The position numbers and the translations under genes are program-made. The notes under the pieces are model-generated. The model searched no databases and was not told the DNA's origin. It worked only from the letters and a program-made list of their open reading frames with translations. Positions 1 to 7,550 of a stretch of 64,000 nucleotides of DNA are shown here, piece after piece (positions within the stretch are counted from its first letter, which is position 1; every line of letters starts with the position of its first letter). Origin of the DNA: an uncultured Mailhella sp. (GTDB lineage Bacteria; Desulfobacterota; Desulfovibrionia; Desulfovibrionales; Desulfovibrionaceae); assembly GCA_910578585.1 (NCBI GenBank), contig CAJTRG010000005.1:73544-137543 (forward strand). The letters are read 5' to 3'.

Positions 1-646
1 TCGTCTGGCTGTTTGCCATATTTGCCTGGCTGGTGGACGTATTTGTTTGTGTGGTTATTGAGTTTATACCGGCTGTCGTACCTGATTTTGCCTTGCTGGC
101 CTGAGCCGTGCCGGATTTTGTCTTGCTTGATTTTGTTTTGCTCGTTTGAGTTGTCTGGCTCTTTGAAGTTGCAGTTGTTGCGCTGTACACACGACCAGCA
201 TTTCTTCCGGCAGGGTCGTTATACAATTTTTTGCGGGGAACAAGAGCCTGCCACGCAGAATTACGGAGCGCTTCTATTTTTGGATTACTCTGATAAGAAC
301 CAGAATAATCGCCATGGACAGAAGCAGAGCCGGTTACGGTTGCTCCGGAACTTTCCTTTTGATTTGCAGCAGCAGTGGTGCTTTGACTTTGTTGATTATC
401 AATAGTTGTTGTTTGGGTATTTCCCTGTGCTGAGGCTGAATTATTAATGGTGACATTGACCTGCACAGGTTCTGCAGTTTTGGTCGTGGCTGCTTTTGTG
501 CTTTGGCTTGTCTGATTGATTGTTTGTGTTGTAATCTGTCCGCTTGCTTGGCTGGTGGTTTGACCAGTTGTCTGGGTTGCGGCTTGCGCAAAAGCAGGCA
601 AAGCAATAAAGCAGCTCAAAAGAATAAGAGAAAAAGATTTTTTCAT
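1..646 (-). CDS. Secreted Ser/Thr/Gln-rich low-complexity protein (3' end beyond window)
   Basis: An open frame runs from an ATG at 646 to the left edge without a stop, so at least 215 residues are visible and the C-terminus is missing. It begins MKKSFSLILLSCFIALPAFA, a clear Sec signal peptide with probable cleavage after AFA. The mature part is dominated by T, Q, S, N and K, with an internal stretch of short SKTK/SGT/QTS repeats near residues 165-200. That composition suggests an extended, possibly glycosylated or cell-envelope-spanning secreted protein; no catalytic domain is visible. A TTG start 10 nt upstream is in another frame and gives only a shadow. Function unknown. Confidence 0.7.
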   Translation of the reverse strand, partial: MKKSFSLILLSCFIALPAFAQAATQTTGQTTSQASGQITTQTINQTSQSTKAATTKTAEPVQVNVTINNSASAQGNTQTTTIDNQQSQSTTAAANQKESSGATVTGSASVHGDYSGSYQSNPKIEALRNSAWQALVPRKKLYNDPAGRNAGRVYSATTATSKSQTTQTSKTKSSKTKSGTAQASKAKSGTTAGINSITTQTNTSTSQANMANSQT

Positions 647-704
647 ATTTCACCAAACCTTTTATAAAATCTCATTATTCTTTTCGGACACAATTATAAA
701 AAGA

Positions 705-1208
705 TTAGGGTTTTCTTCTTTTTGGCTTCCATACAGATAAAACAATCAAAAACACAAGCAGCAGGCATTGTACAAAACCAAAATTTACATATTCATGAAA
801 GGTGATAAAATATTGCCCGGTTTCTGCACTTAGCTCTGCCACACTTTGGTGCTTGGAAAGTTCCAGCAAAAGCCGTTCTCTTGGCCCCAAATAAAATGTT
901 CCTGAGATCATCAGTGCAAGAGAAAGTACCCATTTTGCCAATACAAAACCATGCTTGAAAAATCCCCATGGAGTAAAAAGCGAATAGCATAAACCTGTTA
1001 TAAAACAACCAATTGCACCGGGAATAATCACAATGGCAACATCAATCACATGCTTGGCATGATTGAGCCCATACGCCTGCTCGCCAAAGGCAAAATCCCC
1101 TGCAAAATGATTAAGTGCAAATAAAGATAAAGCGCCGCCAACCCAGCAGACAGCAGTCAAAATATGGAGTGCTTTTAAAATTTTTTGTCCTTTGGCTGAT
1201 AAATTCAT
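705..1208 (-). CDS. Four-helix integral membrane protein (DUF2269-like)
   Basis: This 167-aa protein has about four hydrophobic segments (near residues 10-32, 55-78, 90-108 and 143-162) and a basic C-terminal end, KPKRRKP. Its first helix, containing HILTAVCWVGGA, resembles small cytochrome-like or CopD/DUF2269 membrane proteins, where such a His may bind haem or metal; that assignment is tentative. It starts 12 nt after the tmk stop and is probably the last gene of a yhaM-tmk-membrane protein transcript. No enzymatic motif is visible and the physiological role is unknown. Confidence 0.7.
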   Translation of the reverse strand: MNLSAKGQKILKALHILTAVCWVGGALSLFALNHFAGDFAFGEQAYGLNHAKHVIDVAIVIIPGAIGCFITGLCYSLFTPWGFFKHGFVLAKWVLSLALMISGTFYLGPRERLLLELSKHQSVAELSAETGQYFITFHEYVNFGFVQCLLLVFLIVLSVWKPKRRKP

Positions 1209-1220
1209 AACAGTTTCACT

Positions 1221-1853
1221 TTAAAGAAAACTTTGCAGTTTTTTGCACACATCCGCAAAAACAGCTTCTGCATTTTGCTTGGCATCGACAACAAAAAAGC
1301 GTTTTTCCTCTTTACTTAAAGCTAGAAAGCCAGCACGGATTTTTTGATGAAATTCCAAGGCCTCAGCTTCAAAACGTCCTTCTCTAATAGTCAGATTTTC
1401 AGCCTTGTTTCTGGCATTTGCCCGCGCCAGGCCAATTTCCGGGTCAAGATCTAAAATAATGGTCAGATCTGGTTTCAATCCTCCGGCGGCACGCTCATTG
1501 AGCATTTGCAGCTGCTTCACATCCATGCCGCGGCCATAGCCCTGATAGGCTACAGTGCTGTCAATAAATCTATCACAAAGCACGACTTTTTCCTGTGCCA
1601 AAGCGGGTTTTATGCAGCTTTCCACATGTTCTGCCCTGTCCGCCAGGAAAAGGAACAATTCAGCAGCAGGACAAATTTTTTCTTCGGCATTTAAAATAAT
1701 ACTGCGGAGTTTTTGCCCGAGTTCACTGCCGCCGGGCTCTCGGGTCAAAAGCACTTCTTTGCCCGCCGCCTCAAAATAGGCAATCATTTTTTGAATAAGC
1801 GTAGATTTCCCCGCACCTTCAATGCCTTCAAGACTGATAAATAAACCTGCCAT
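1221..1853 (-). CDS. tmk: Thymidylate kinase
   Basis: The enzyme phosphorylates dTMP to dTDP with ATP in dTTP synthesis. The 210-aa product has the P-loop GIEGAGKST near residues 9-17, the dTMP-binding DR motif in LCDRFIDSTVAYQGYGRG (around 91-108) and the family TREPGG segment near 37-42. Length is typical (about 205-215). The gene sits 17 nt downstream of an OB-HD nuclease gene on the same strand and 12 nt upstream of a membrane protein gene, so the three are probably cotranscribed. The common partner holB is not adjacent. Confidence 0.96.
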   Translation of the reverse strand: MAGLFISLEGIEGAGKSTLIQKMIAYFEAAGKEVLLTREPGGSELGQKLRSIILNAEEKICPAAELFLFLADRAEHVESCIKPALAQEKVVLCDRFIDSTVAYQGYGRGMDVKQLQMLNERAAGGLKPDLTIILDLDPEIGLARANARNKAENLTIREGRFEAEALEFHQKIRAGFLALSKEEKRFFVVDAKQNAEAVFADVCKKLQSFL

Positions 1854-1870
1854 ACTGCACCTGTCTTAAA

Positions 1871-2950
1871 CTAGCCGAAAAACCCCATAAGAGAGCCCTG
1901 CTTGCCCTTTGGATCTTTCTTTGCTTTGCTTGATTCTTTTTCTTTTGCCTTTGGCGTTTGGGGCATTTTACATAAACTTCTGCCCAGTAAATTAATCCAT
2001 GCAGACCAGGCAATTTCCCCGCCTTCCGGATCTTCCTTTTCGGATTCTTTCTTATCCGTTATTTGGCTGAAAGCTTCACGGCACTGTGCCAGTTTCGCAT
2101 CCATATTATCTGCATAATGCAGGCAAAACGCCTCTGGAGAAAGCGGCACACGCGGCGCCCCAAATTCCGGCTCACCGTGGTGAGAGAGAATTAAATGCTC
2201 AAAATGAAGAGCAAGGGCCGGATCAACCTTTGCTTTCTCCAAAAAGGGCTTCAAAATCAGTATGCCCTGAATAATATGCCCAAGCATTTTGCCCTCATCC
2301 GTATAATCATTGGCAAGTCCGCCTGAAAGTTCATCCAGCTTGCCAATATCATGGAAAAGTCCTGCCACAAAAAGGGTTTGCCGATCCAGTTCCGGATAAT
2401 GGTCAGAAAGTTTCAAACAAAGACTTGCCACAGAAAACATATGTTCCAAAAGCCCGCCGGCATAGGCATGATGCACAGACTTTGCCGCAGGCGCAAGCAG
2501 AAGTTTTGCCCGAATTCTCTGGTCTTTGAGCACACTTTTGCAAAAATCCTTCCAGGGAGCATAGGTAATTTCTTCGCTGATTTTCTCTTCAATTTGCGCT
2601 AAAATTTCAGAAGGTTCCACCGCGGAAGTCTGGATAAAATCGCTCATCACAAGTTCTTCCGGAGTATCCACCGGGCGCAGCGCCTCAATGGTAAATTGCA
2701 ACTGCTCACGAAATGTCGACGTTCTGCCCTTTACTTCCACAAAATCGCCCATTTTCAGCTCTGCAATATTTTGACTAAGTGGCGTCCAAATTTTAGCGTC
2801 AAGCGTTCCTGTGGAATCGCGCAGTTTCACTGCCCAGAACGGGCCGTTCTTCCCTTCGGATTTTTGAGCAGAACCCACCAGAAAGACTGAACAAACGCCT
2901 TCGCCAACCGGAATATCTTTTTGAATATCTTTAATGCAAATTCTATGCAT
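1871..2950 (-). CDS. 3'-5' exoribonuclease YhaM-like protein (OB-fold plus HD domain)
   Basis: This 359-aa protein has an N-terminal OB-fold nucleic-acid-binding region (about residues 10-95, including GPFWAVKLRDSTGTLDAKIW) followed by an HD phosphohydrolase domain with YAGGLLEHMFSV and GLFHDIGKLDEL. This order is the architecture of YhaM, a 3'-5' exonuclease acting on RNA or single-stranded DNA. The C-terminal ~30 residues are Lys/Ser-rich and probably disordered. I chose the ATG at 2950 because AAAGGATTAACC gives it a good Shine-Dalgarno; an upstream in-frame ATG at 3013 lacks one. It heads the tmk operon. Confidence 0.85.
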   Translation of the reverse strand: MHRICIKDIQKDIPVGEGVCSVFLVGSAQKSEGKNGPFWAVKLRDSTGTLDAKIWTPLSQNIAELKMGDFVEVKGRTSTFREQLQFTIEALRPVDTPEELVMSDFIQTSAVEPSEILAQIEEKISEEITYAPWKDFCKSVLKDQRIRAKLLLAPAAKSVHHAYAGGLLEHMFSVASLCLKLSDHYPELDRQTLFVAGLFHDIGKLDELSGGLANDYTDEGKMLGHIIQGILILKPFLEKAKVDPALALHFEHLILSHHGEPEFGAPRVPLSPEAFCLHYADNMDAKLAQCREAFSQITDKKESEKEDPEGGEIAWSAWINLLGRSLCKMPQTPKAKEKESSKAKKDPKGKQGSLMGFFG

Positions 2951-3068
2951 GGTTAATCCTTTTAAATAATCTGCATGAGCAAATATTTTTGCATAGATGA
3001 GCCTCTTCGTCAAACCATAAAATTGACCTTTTTCCAGAAATAATTTTTTATTTTTCTTTCCTTACACA

Positions 3069-3097
3069 TTGCCAAAAATTTCACTTTGTAGTATGTT
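3069..3097 (+). promoter_or_regulatory. Sigma-70-type promoter for fba-gap
   Basis: TTGCCA at 3069-3074 and TATGTT at 3092-3097 are separated by 17 nt, placing a transcription start near 3104, about 28 nt before the fba start codon. The flanks are AT-rich. This is a match by eye to the consensus only. Confidence 0.45.
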
Positions 3098-3131
3098 TTT
3101 TTATCATATACTATGCATGCTTGGAGGATAT

Positions 3132-4055
3132 ATGCCCTTAGTCGGACCAAAAGAAATGTTTGCTCGTGCGTACGCCGAGTCCTATGCTGTTGGTGCGTTC
3201 AACATCAATAACATGGAAATTATTCAAGGTATTATGCAAGCTGCTTCTGAAGAAAAATCTCCTGTTATTCTGCAAGTTTCCGCTGGAGCTCGTAAATATG
3301 CAGGACAACCCTATATTATGAAATTAGCAGAAGCTGCTCTTCAGGAAAATGATTTGCCAGTTGTTGTGCACTTAGACCACGGCGCAGACTTTGATATTTG
3401 TAAAGCCTGCATTGACGGTGGTTTCACCTCTGTTATGATCGACGGATCCCACCACAGCTTTGAAGAAAATATCGCCATTACCAAGAAAGTTGTAGAATAT
3501 GCCCATGATAAAGGCGTTTGGGTTGAAGCTGAACTTGGACAGTTAGCAGGCGTTGAAGAACACGTTTCTGCTGAAAAATCTGTCTACACTGATCCTGATC
3601 AGGCTGTTGAATTTGTACAAAGAAGCGGCTGTGACTCTCTGGCCATTGCTATTGGCACAAGCCACGGCGCTTATAAATTCAAAGGCGAAGCAAAACTTGA
3701 TTTTGAACGTCTTGAAAAAATTACCAAAATGCTTCCTAATTATCCTCTTGTGCTTCATGGTGCTTCTTCTGTTCCTCAGGAATTTGTGGAAATGGCAAAT
3801 AAATACGGTGCAAAACTTGGTTCTGCCAAGGGTGTTCCTGAAGAAATGCTCAGAAAAGCTGCTTCCATGGGCGTTTGCAAAATCAATATTGACTCTGACA
3901 TTCGTCTTGCCATGACTGCCTATATTCGCCGTCAGCTTGCCGAAGCACCAGAAGAATTTGACCCTCGTTCTTATCTGAAACCTGCCCGCGAAGCTGTTCG
4001 CACCATGGTTCAGCATAAGATCAAAAATGTTTTGGGCTCTTCCAATAAAATATAA
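3132..4055 (+). CDS. fba: Class II fructose-bisphosphate aldolase
   Basis: Zn-dependent aldolase interconverting fructose 1,6-bisphosphate with glyceraldehyde 3-phosphate and dihydroxyacetone phosphate. Visible family signatures are HLDHGADFDICKACIDGGF (catalytic Asp and first Zn His), EAELGQLAGVEE, the Zn-ligand His in GTSHGAYKFKG and LVLHGASSVP, and the phosphate-binding NIDSDIRLA near the C-terminus. The product is 307 aa, normal for the family. The ATG at 3132 has an ideal GGAGG eight bases upstream, whereas the longer frame from 3069 would start inside the promoter. gap follows after 50 nt, so the pair probably forms a glycolytic/gluconeogenic operon. Codon use looks that of a highly expressed gene. 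Confidence 0.95.
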   Translation: MPLVGPKEMFARAYAESYAVGAFNINNMEIIQGIMQAASEEKSPVILQVSAGARKYAGQPYIMKLAEAALQENDLPVVVHLDHGADFDICKACIDGGFTSVMIDGSHHSFEENIAITKKVVEYAHDKGVWVEAELGQLAGVEEHVSAEKSVYTDPDQAVEFVQRSGCDSLAIAIGTSHGAYKFKGEAKLDFERLEKITKMLPNYPLVLHGASSVPQEFVEMANKYGAKLGSAKGVPEEMLRKAASMGVCKINIDSDIRLAMTAYIRRQLAEAPEEFDPRSYLKPAREAVRTMVQHKIKNVLGSSNKI

Positions 4056-4105
4056 AGAACAAAATTTACCAACAAAAATAAACTAAACATACACTGGAGA
4101 AACGT

Positions 4106-5107
4106 ATGGCTATCAACAAAATTGGTATTAATGGTTTTGGTCGTATTGGTCGTTATCTTGTACGCCTGCTTGCTGACAGCAGCGATGTTCAGGTTGCTGT
4201 CATCAATGCCCGTGCTGACAACAAAACCCTTGCACACCTTTTAAAATACGACTCAACCTTCGGTCATTTTCCTTTCCCTGTTGACGTATATGACGATGGT
4301 ATTGTTGTTAATGGCAAACAAATCAAAGTTACCCGCTGCGCTTTGAAAGAATGGCAGTGGGGTGAACTCGGCATTGACCTTGTTATCGAAACAACCGGTA
4401 AAATCAAAGACAAAACCGGCGCCATGGAACACATCAAATGCGGAGCTAAAAAAGTTATTGTTTCTGCGCCTGCTAAAGAAGCTGACGCAACCATTGTTAT
4501 GGGCGTAAACGACAATGTTTATGACGGCTCTCAAGTAGTTATTTCCGCTGCTTCCTGCACCACCAACTGCCTTGCTCCTGCAACCAAAGTTCTCGACGAC
4601 AACTTTGGTGTTGTGAAAGGTCTTATGACCACCATCCACTCCTATACCATGAGCCAGCGTGTTTTGGACGGTTCAGACAAAGACCTGCGCCGGGCAAGAT
4701 CCTGCGCTGTTTCCATGATTCCTACCACAACCGGTGCTGCCCGTGCTATTGGTCTTGTTTGTCCAAAACTCAAAGGCAAAATCGACGGTATGGCTATCCG
4801 TGTTCCTACACCAGACGTAAGTATTGTTGACTTCACTGTTACCCTTGAAAAAAATGCCACTGTTGAAGAAATCAATGCAGCTTTGAAGAAAGCTTCCGAA
4901 GGCGCAATGAAAGACAACCTTGGCTACACGGAAGAACCGCTTGTTTCTGTTGACTTCACCGGTGATACCCACGGCGGTGTTGTCGATGCTCAACTGACTT
5001 CAGTTATTGACGGCAACTTCGCTAAAATCATTGTTTGGTATGATAACGAAGCAGGCTTCACCAACCAGCTGGTACGTTTGGTCAGAATGGTTGCAAAAAG
5101 CATGTAA
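4106..5107 (+). CDS. gap: Glyceraldehyde-3-phosphate dehydrogenase, probably NADP-accepting
   Basis: Type I phosphorylating GAPDH, 333 aa. The Rossmann motif INGFGRIGR is at residues 8-16, the catalytic Cys151 lies in SCTTNC and its His partner at 178 in TIHSY. The cofactor loop reads N34-A35-R36 where NAD-specific enzymes have N-D-L: the Asp that binds the adenine-ribose hydroxyls is missing and an Arg follows. Loss of that Asp is known in NADP-preferring GAPDHs such as Bacillus GapB (N-A-S), so NADP or dual use is inferred. The gene follows fba in an apparent operon and has a strong terminator. Confidence 0.95.
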   Translation: MAINKIGINGFGRIGRYLVRLLADSSDVQVAVINARADNKTLAHLLKYDSTFGHFPFPVDVYDDGIVVNGKQIKVTRCALKEWQWGELGIDLVIETTGKIKDKTGAMEHIKCGAKKVIVSAPAKEADATIVMGVNDNVYDGSQVVISAASCTTNCLAPATKVLDDNFGVVKGLMTTIHSYTMSQRVLDGSDKDLRRARSCAVSMIPTTTGAARAIGLVCPKLKGKIDGMAIRVPTPDVSIVDFTVTLEKNATVEEINAALKKASEGAMKDNLGYTEEPLVSVDFTGDTHGGVVDAQLTSVIDGNFAKIIVWYDNEAGFTNQLVRLVRMVAKSM

Positions 5108-5134
5108 TTTGCCTGCATAAACAATTTTATACCG

Positions 5135-5160
5135 GGGCGTTGCAAAACGCCCTTTTTTTT
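5135..5160 (+). terminator. Rho-independent terminator of fba-gap
   Basis: GGGCGTT and AACGCCC form a perfect 7-bp stem around a GCAA tetraloop, followed directly by eight T residues. It lies 28 nt after the gap stop codon. Confidence 0.92.
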
Positions 5161-5526
5161 ATGGTTATTGCTTGATTTTAAGCCGTTTCGTATGATTTTC
5201 ATTGTTTTTTTAGATTAAAATATTTTGAGTTCTCAAAACATATTGTTTTTTTACTTTTTTTCTGAAAATTATTTTTCCCGATTTTCCCTGCATACTGTAT
5301 CAATACTAACAAAAAAAATTGAAACATTGTGAATGAAGTAAAACTACAACTATTACACTAAGATATCAGTTCTCTTTAATTCCTGCAATTCAGCTTATCT
5401 GCCAAAATGTGCCGACATGTGCCAAGCTCTCTTTAAAGAAAAGCCTTGCCTGATTTTTTTTGCAATGCTATTTTATGACTGAAAAAAACTTTTCATTATG
5501 CTTGATTTATAAAAAAGGATAACTCT
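5161..5526. other. AT-rich intergenic region before the antiporter gene
   Basis: About 365 bp with no supportable gene. It has many T- and A-tracts and a short direct repeat of TGTGCC near 5408-5422. The last 10 bases contain AAGGATAACTCT, the Shine-Dalgarno region of the following antiporter gene. I see no riboswitch, tRNA or convincing promoter. Confidence 0.4.
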
Positions 5527-6552
5527 ATGGAATTATTATATTACTGTATTGCCTTAGCTCTTGGTTTATATGTTCTTATCTGGAGCGCGGACAAATTTGT
5601 GGACGGTGCGTCTGCCGTTGCCACCCGCCTTGGCATGTCAAAGCTTCTTGTGGGCATGATTATTGTTGGCTTCGGCACCTCTGCCCCTGAAATGCTTGTT
5701 TCCGCCCTTGCTTCCTATGGCGGAACCCCCGGCATCGCTCTTGGAAATGCCTTTGGATCCAATATTGCCAATATTGCGCTTATTCTGGGCATAACTGTCC
5801 TTATCCGTCCTATTTTCATAGAAAAAGCCGTGATAACACGGGAAATTCCTATTTTGCTTTTTGCAACCCTTGCTGCGTATTATTTTCTTTGGGACGGCAT
5901 GCTTTCCCGCTTTGAAGCAGTTTTAATGCTTATCCTTTTTGCCATTATCATGTATTTCAGTATTTCTGCCAGCATACGGGAAGAAAAACGCCAGCAGCCC
6001 TGCGAAGAACTTCGCCGCCTGCAGGAAGAAAAAGTCCTTGTTGATCCGGAAGTTATGCCCATGAAAAATGCCATTTTTTGCTTGATTATTGGACTTGTTC
6101 TGCTCATTGCCAGTTCCCGCGCCCTGGTTTGGGGAGCTGTAGGCATTGCCGCTTTTATAGGTATCAGCGACATGATTATAGGGCTGACCATTGTGGCTGT
6201 CGGCACAAGCCTGCCCGAACTTGCCTCTGCCATCAGCGCGACACGGAAAAGTGAACATTCCCTTGTGATTGGCAATATTCTTGGCTCTAATTTTTTCAAT
6301 GCCTTGGCAGTGGTAGGGATTGCGGGCGTTATTAAGCCTATTCCTGTTGAATACGGCGTGCTTGTCCGTGATATGCCCCTCAATATTCTTTTGACCCTGT
6401 CCCTTTTTCTCTTTAGCATACGTGTGGGCAATCAAGTCCAAGGCATTATTTCCCGCTTTGAGGGGATTGTTATGCTGGCTATTTATGTTATTTATACATT
6501 CCAGCTAGTTACCATTGTTCTTGGCAAACCGCTTTTTGCATTTTTGGTCTAA
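5527..6552 (+). CDS. CaCA-family Ca2+/Na+ (or cation/proton) antiporter
   Basis: Ten to eleven hydrophobic helices arranged as two homologous halves. Each half carries an alpha-repeat: GFGTSAPEMLVSALA followed by GNAFGSNIANIALILG, and VGTSLPELASAISA followed by GNILGSNFFNALAVVG. Those GTS-PE and GN-GSN signatures define the YrbG/CaCA exchangers, with the two acidic residues binding cation. A hydrophilic loop (about residues 150-180) separates the halves. The 341-aa length is slightly above the usual ~325. The stop overlaps the start of the downstream pseudouridine synthase gene by one base, indicating cotranscription and translational coupling. Confidence 0.92.
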   Translation: MELLYYCIALALGLYVLIWSADKFVDGASAVATRLGMSKLLVGMIIVGFGTSAPEMLVSALASYGGTPGIALGNAFGSNIANIALILGITVLIRPIFIEKAVITREIPILLFATLAAYYFLWDGMLSRFEAVLMLILFAIIMYFSISASIREEKRQQPCEELRRLQEEKVLVDPEVMPMKNAIFCLIIGLVLLIASSRALVWGAVGIAAFIGISDMIIGLTIVAVGTSLPELASAISATRKSEHSLVIGNILGSNFFNALAVVGIAGVIKPIPVEYGVLVRDMPLNILLTLSLFLFSIRVGNQVQGIISRFEGIVMLAIYVIYTFQLVTIVLGKPLFAFLV

Positions 6553-7544
6553 TGGCTCAGGAACTTACTGTTACCCCCTCCGCAAGCGGACAAAAGCTTT
6601 TCAATTTTTTGAAACGCTGTCTTAATGCTGAAAATAATGAAATCCACCGCTGGATACGCACAGGGCAAGTCCGTATCAACAAGAAACGGGCAAAAGCTTT
6701 TGATCTTGTACGGGAAGGCGATTTAATCCGTATTCCGCCCTTTGCGCAAAACCAAGTTCCTGCCTCTGTCCAAACGCAAAGTTCATGCGATAAAACACGA
6801 GCTCAAAAAAGTTTGCCCTTTCCCATTATCTTTGAAAATGAACATATTCTTGTTCTGAATAAACCTCAGGGACTTGCCTGCCAAGGGGGTACAGGGCAAA
6901 AAGAAAATATTGCAGACATATTAAAAAAGTATTATCGCCATGCTGATTTTATCCCTGCCCCTGCCCACAGGCTGGATAAAGAAACAAGCGGACTCTTACT
7001 CATTGGCAAAACCTATCAAAGCCTGCGTTTTCTCACCGAATATATGAAGGGCAATGAAGAAAATCTCTTGCAGGCCGTTTACGAAGATCCTAAAAAAATC
7101 TATCATGCCTGGGTTTACGGGGATATCACAGACTTTGCCAAAGAAAATCCGTATCTTTGCCACTCTCTTTATCATAATGAAAACCAGAAAAAAGAAAATG
7201 TTTGGCAGGCATTCTCCTATAAAAACCCTCAAGAAATTGAAGCCCGTATCAAAGAGTACGGACTGATCCAAAACACACCTATTGGCGAAAAAGCTCTTTT
7301 TGCCTGCTCCACCCTCAAAGTTTTAGCCGTCAAAAAGAACAAGAGCCTGATAGAAGTTGGTATTTACACCGGCCGCAAGCATCAAATCCGCATTCAGCTT
7401 GCCCATTCCGGTTTTCCCTTAGTCGGCGATATTAAATATGCGCCCAAAAAATTTATCGCTGCAAACGACAAATTTTTCCTGCAATGCCATGCTCTCACCC
7501 TGCCCGAAAATCCTTTTACCGAGCAAACTGTTTTCACGCTGTAA
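6552..7544 (+). CDS. RluA-family 23S rRNA pseudouridine synthase (RluC/RluD-like)
   Basis: The N-terminal ~70 residues form an S4 RNA-binding domain (SGQKLFNFLKRCLN, then RWIRTGQVRINKKRAKA). The catalytic domain has the family motif HRLDKETSGLLLIGKT, whose Asp is the nucleophile, and ends with the IYTGRKHQIRIQLAHSGFPL segment typical of RluA enzymes. The 330-aa length fits RluC/RluD. Its ATG overlaps the antiporter stop (TAATG). Which uridine positions it modifies cannot be told from sequence alone. Confidence 0.93.
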   Translation: MAQELTVTPSASGQKLFNFLKRCLNAENNEIHRWIRTGQVRINKKRAKAFDLVREGDLIRIPPFAQNQVPASVQTQSSCDKTRAQKSLPFPIIFENEHILVLNKPQGLACQGGTGQKENIADILKKYYRHADFIPAPAHRLDKETSGLLLIGKTYQSLRFLTEYMKGNEENLLQAVYEDPKKIYHAWVYGDITDFAKENPYLCHSLYHNENQKKENVWQAFSYKNPQEIEARIKEYGLIQNTPIGEKALFACSTLKVLAVKKNKSLIEVGIYTGRKHQIRIQLAHSGFPLVGDIKYAPKKFIAANDKFFLQCHALTLPENPFTEQTVFTL

Positions 7545-7550
7545 TTTTCT

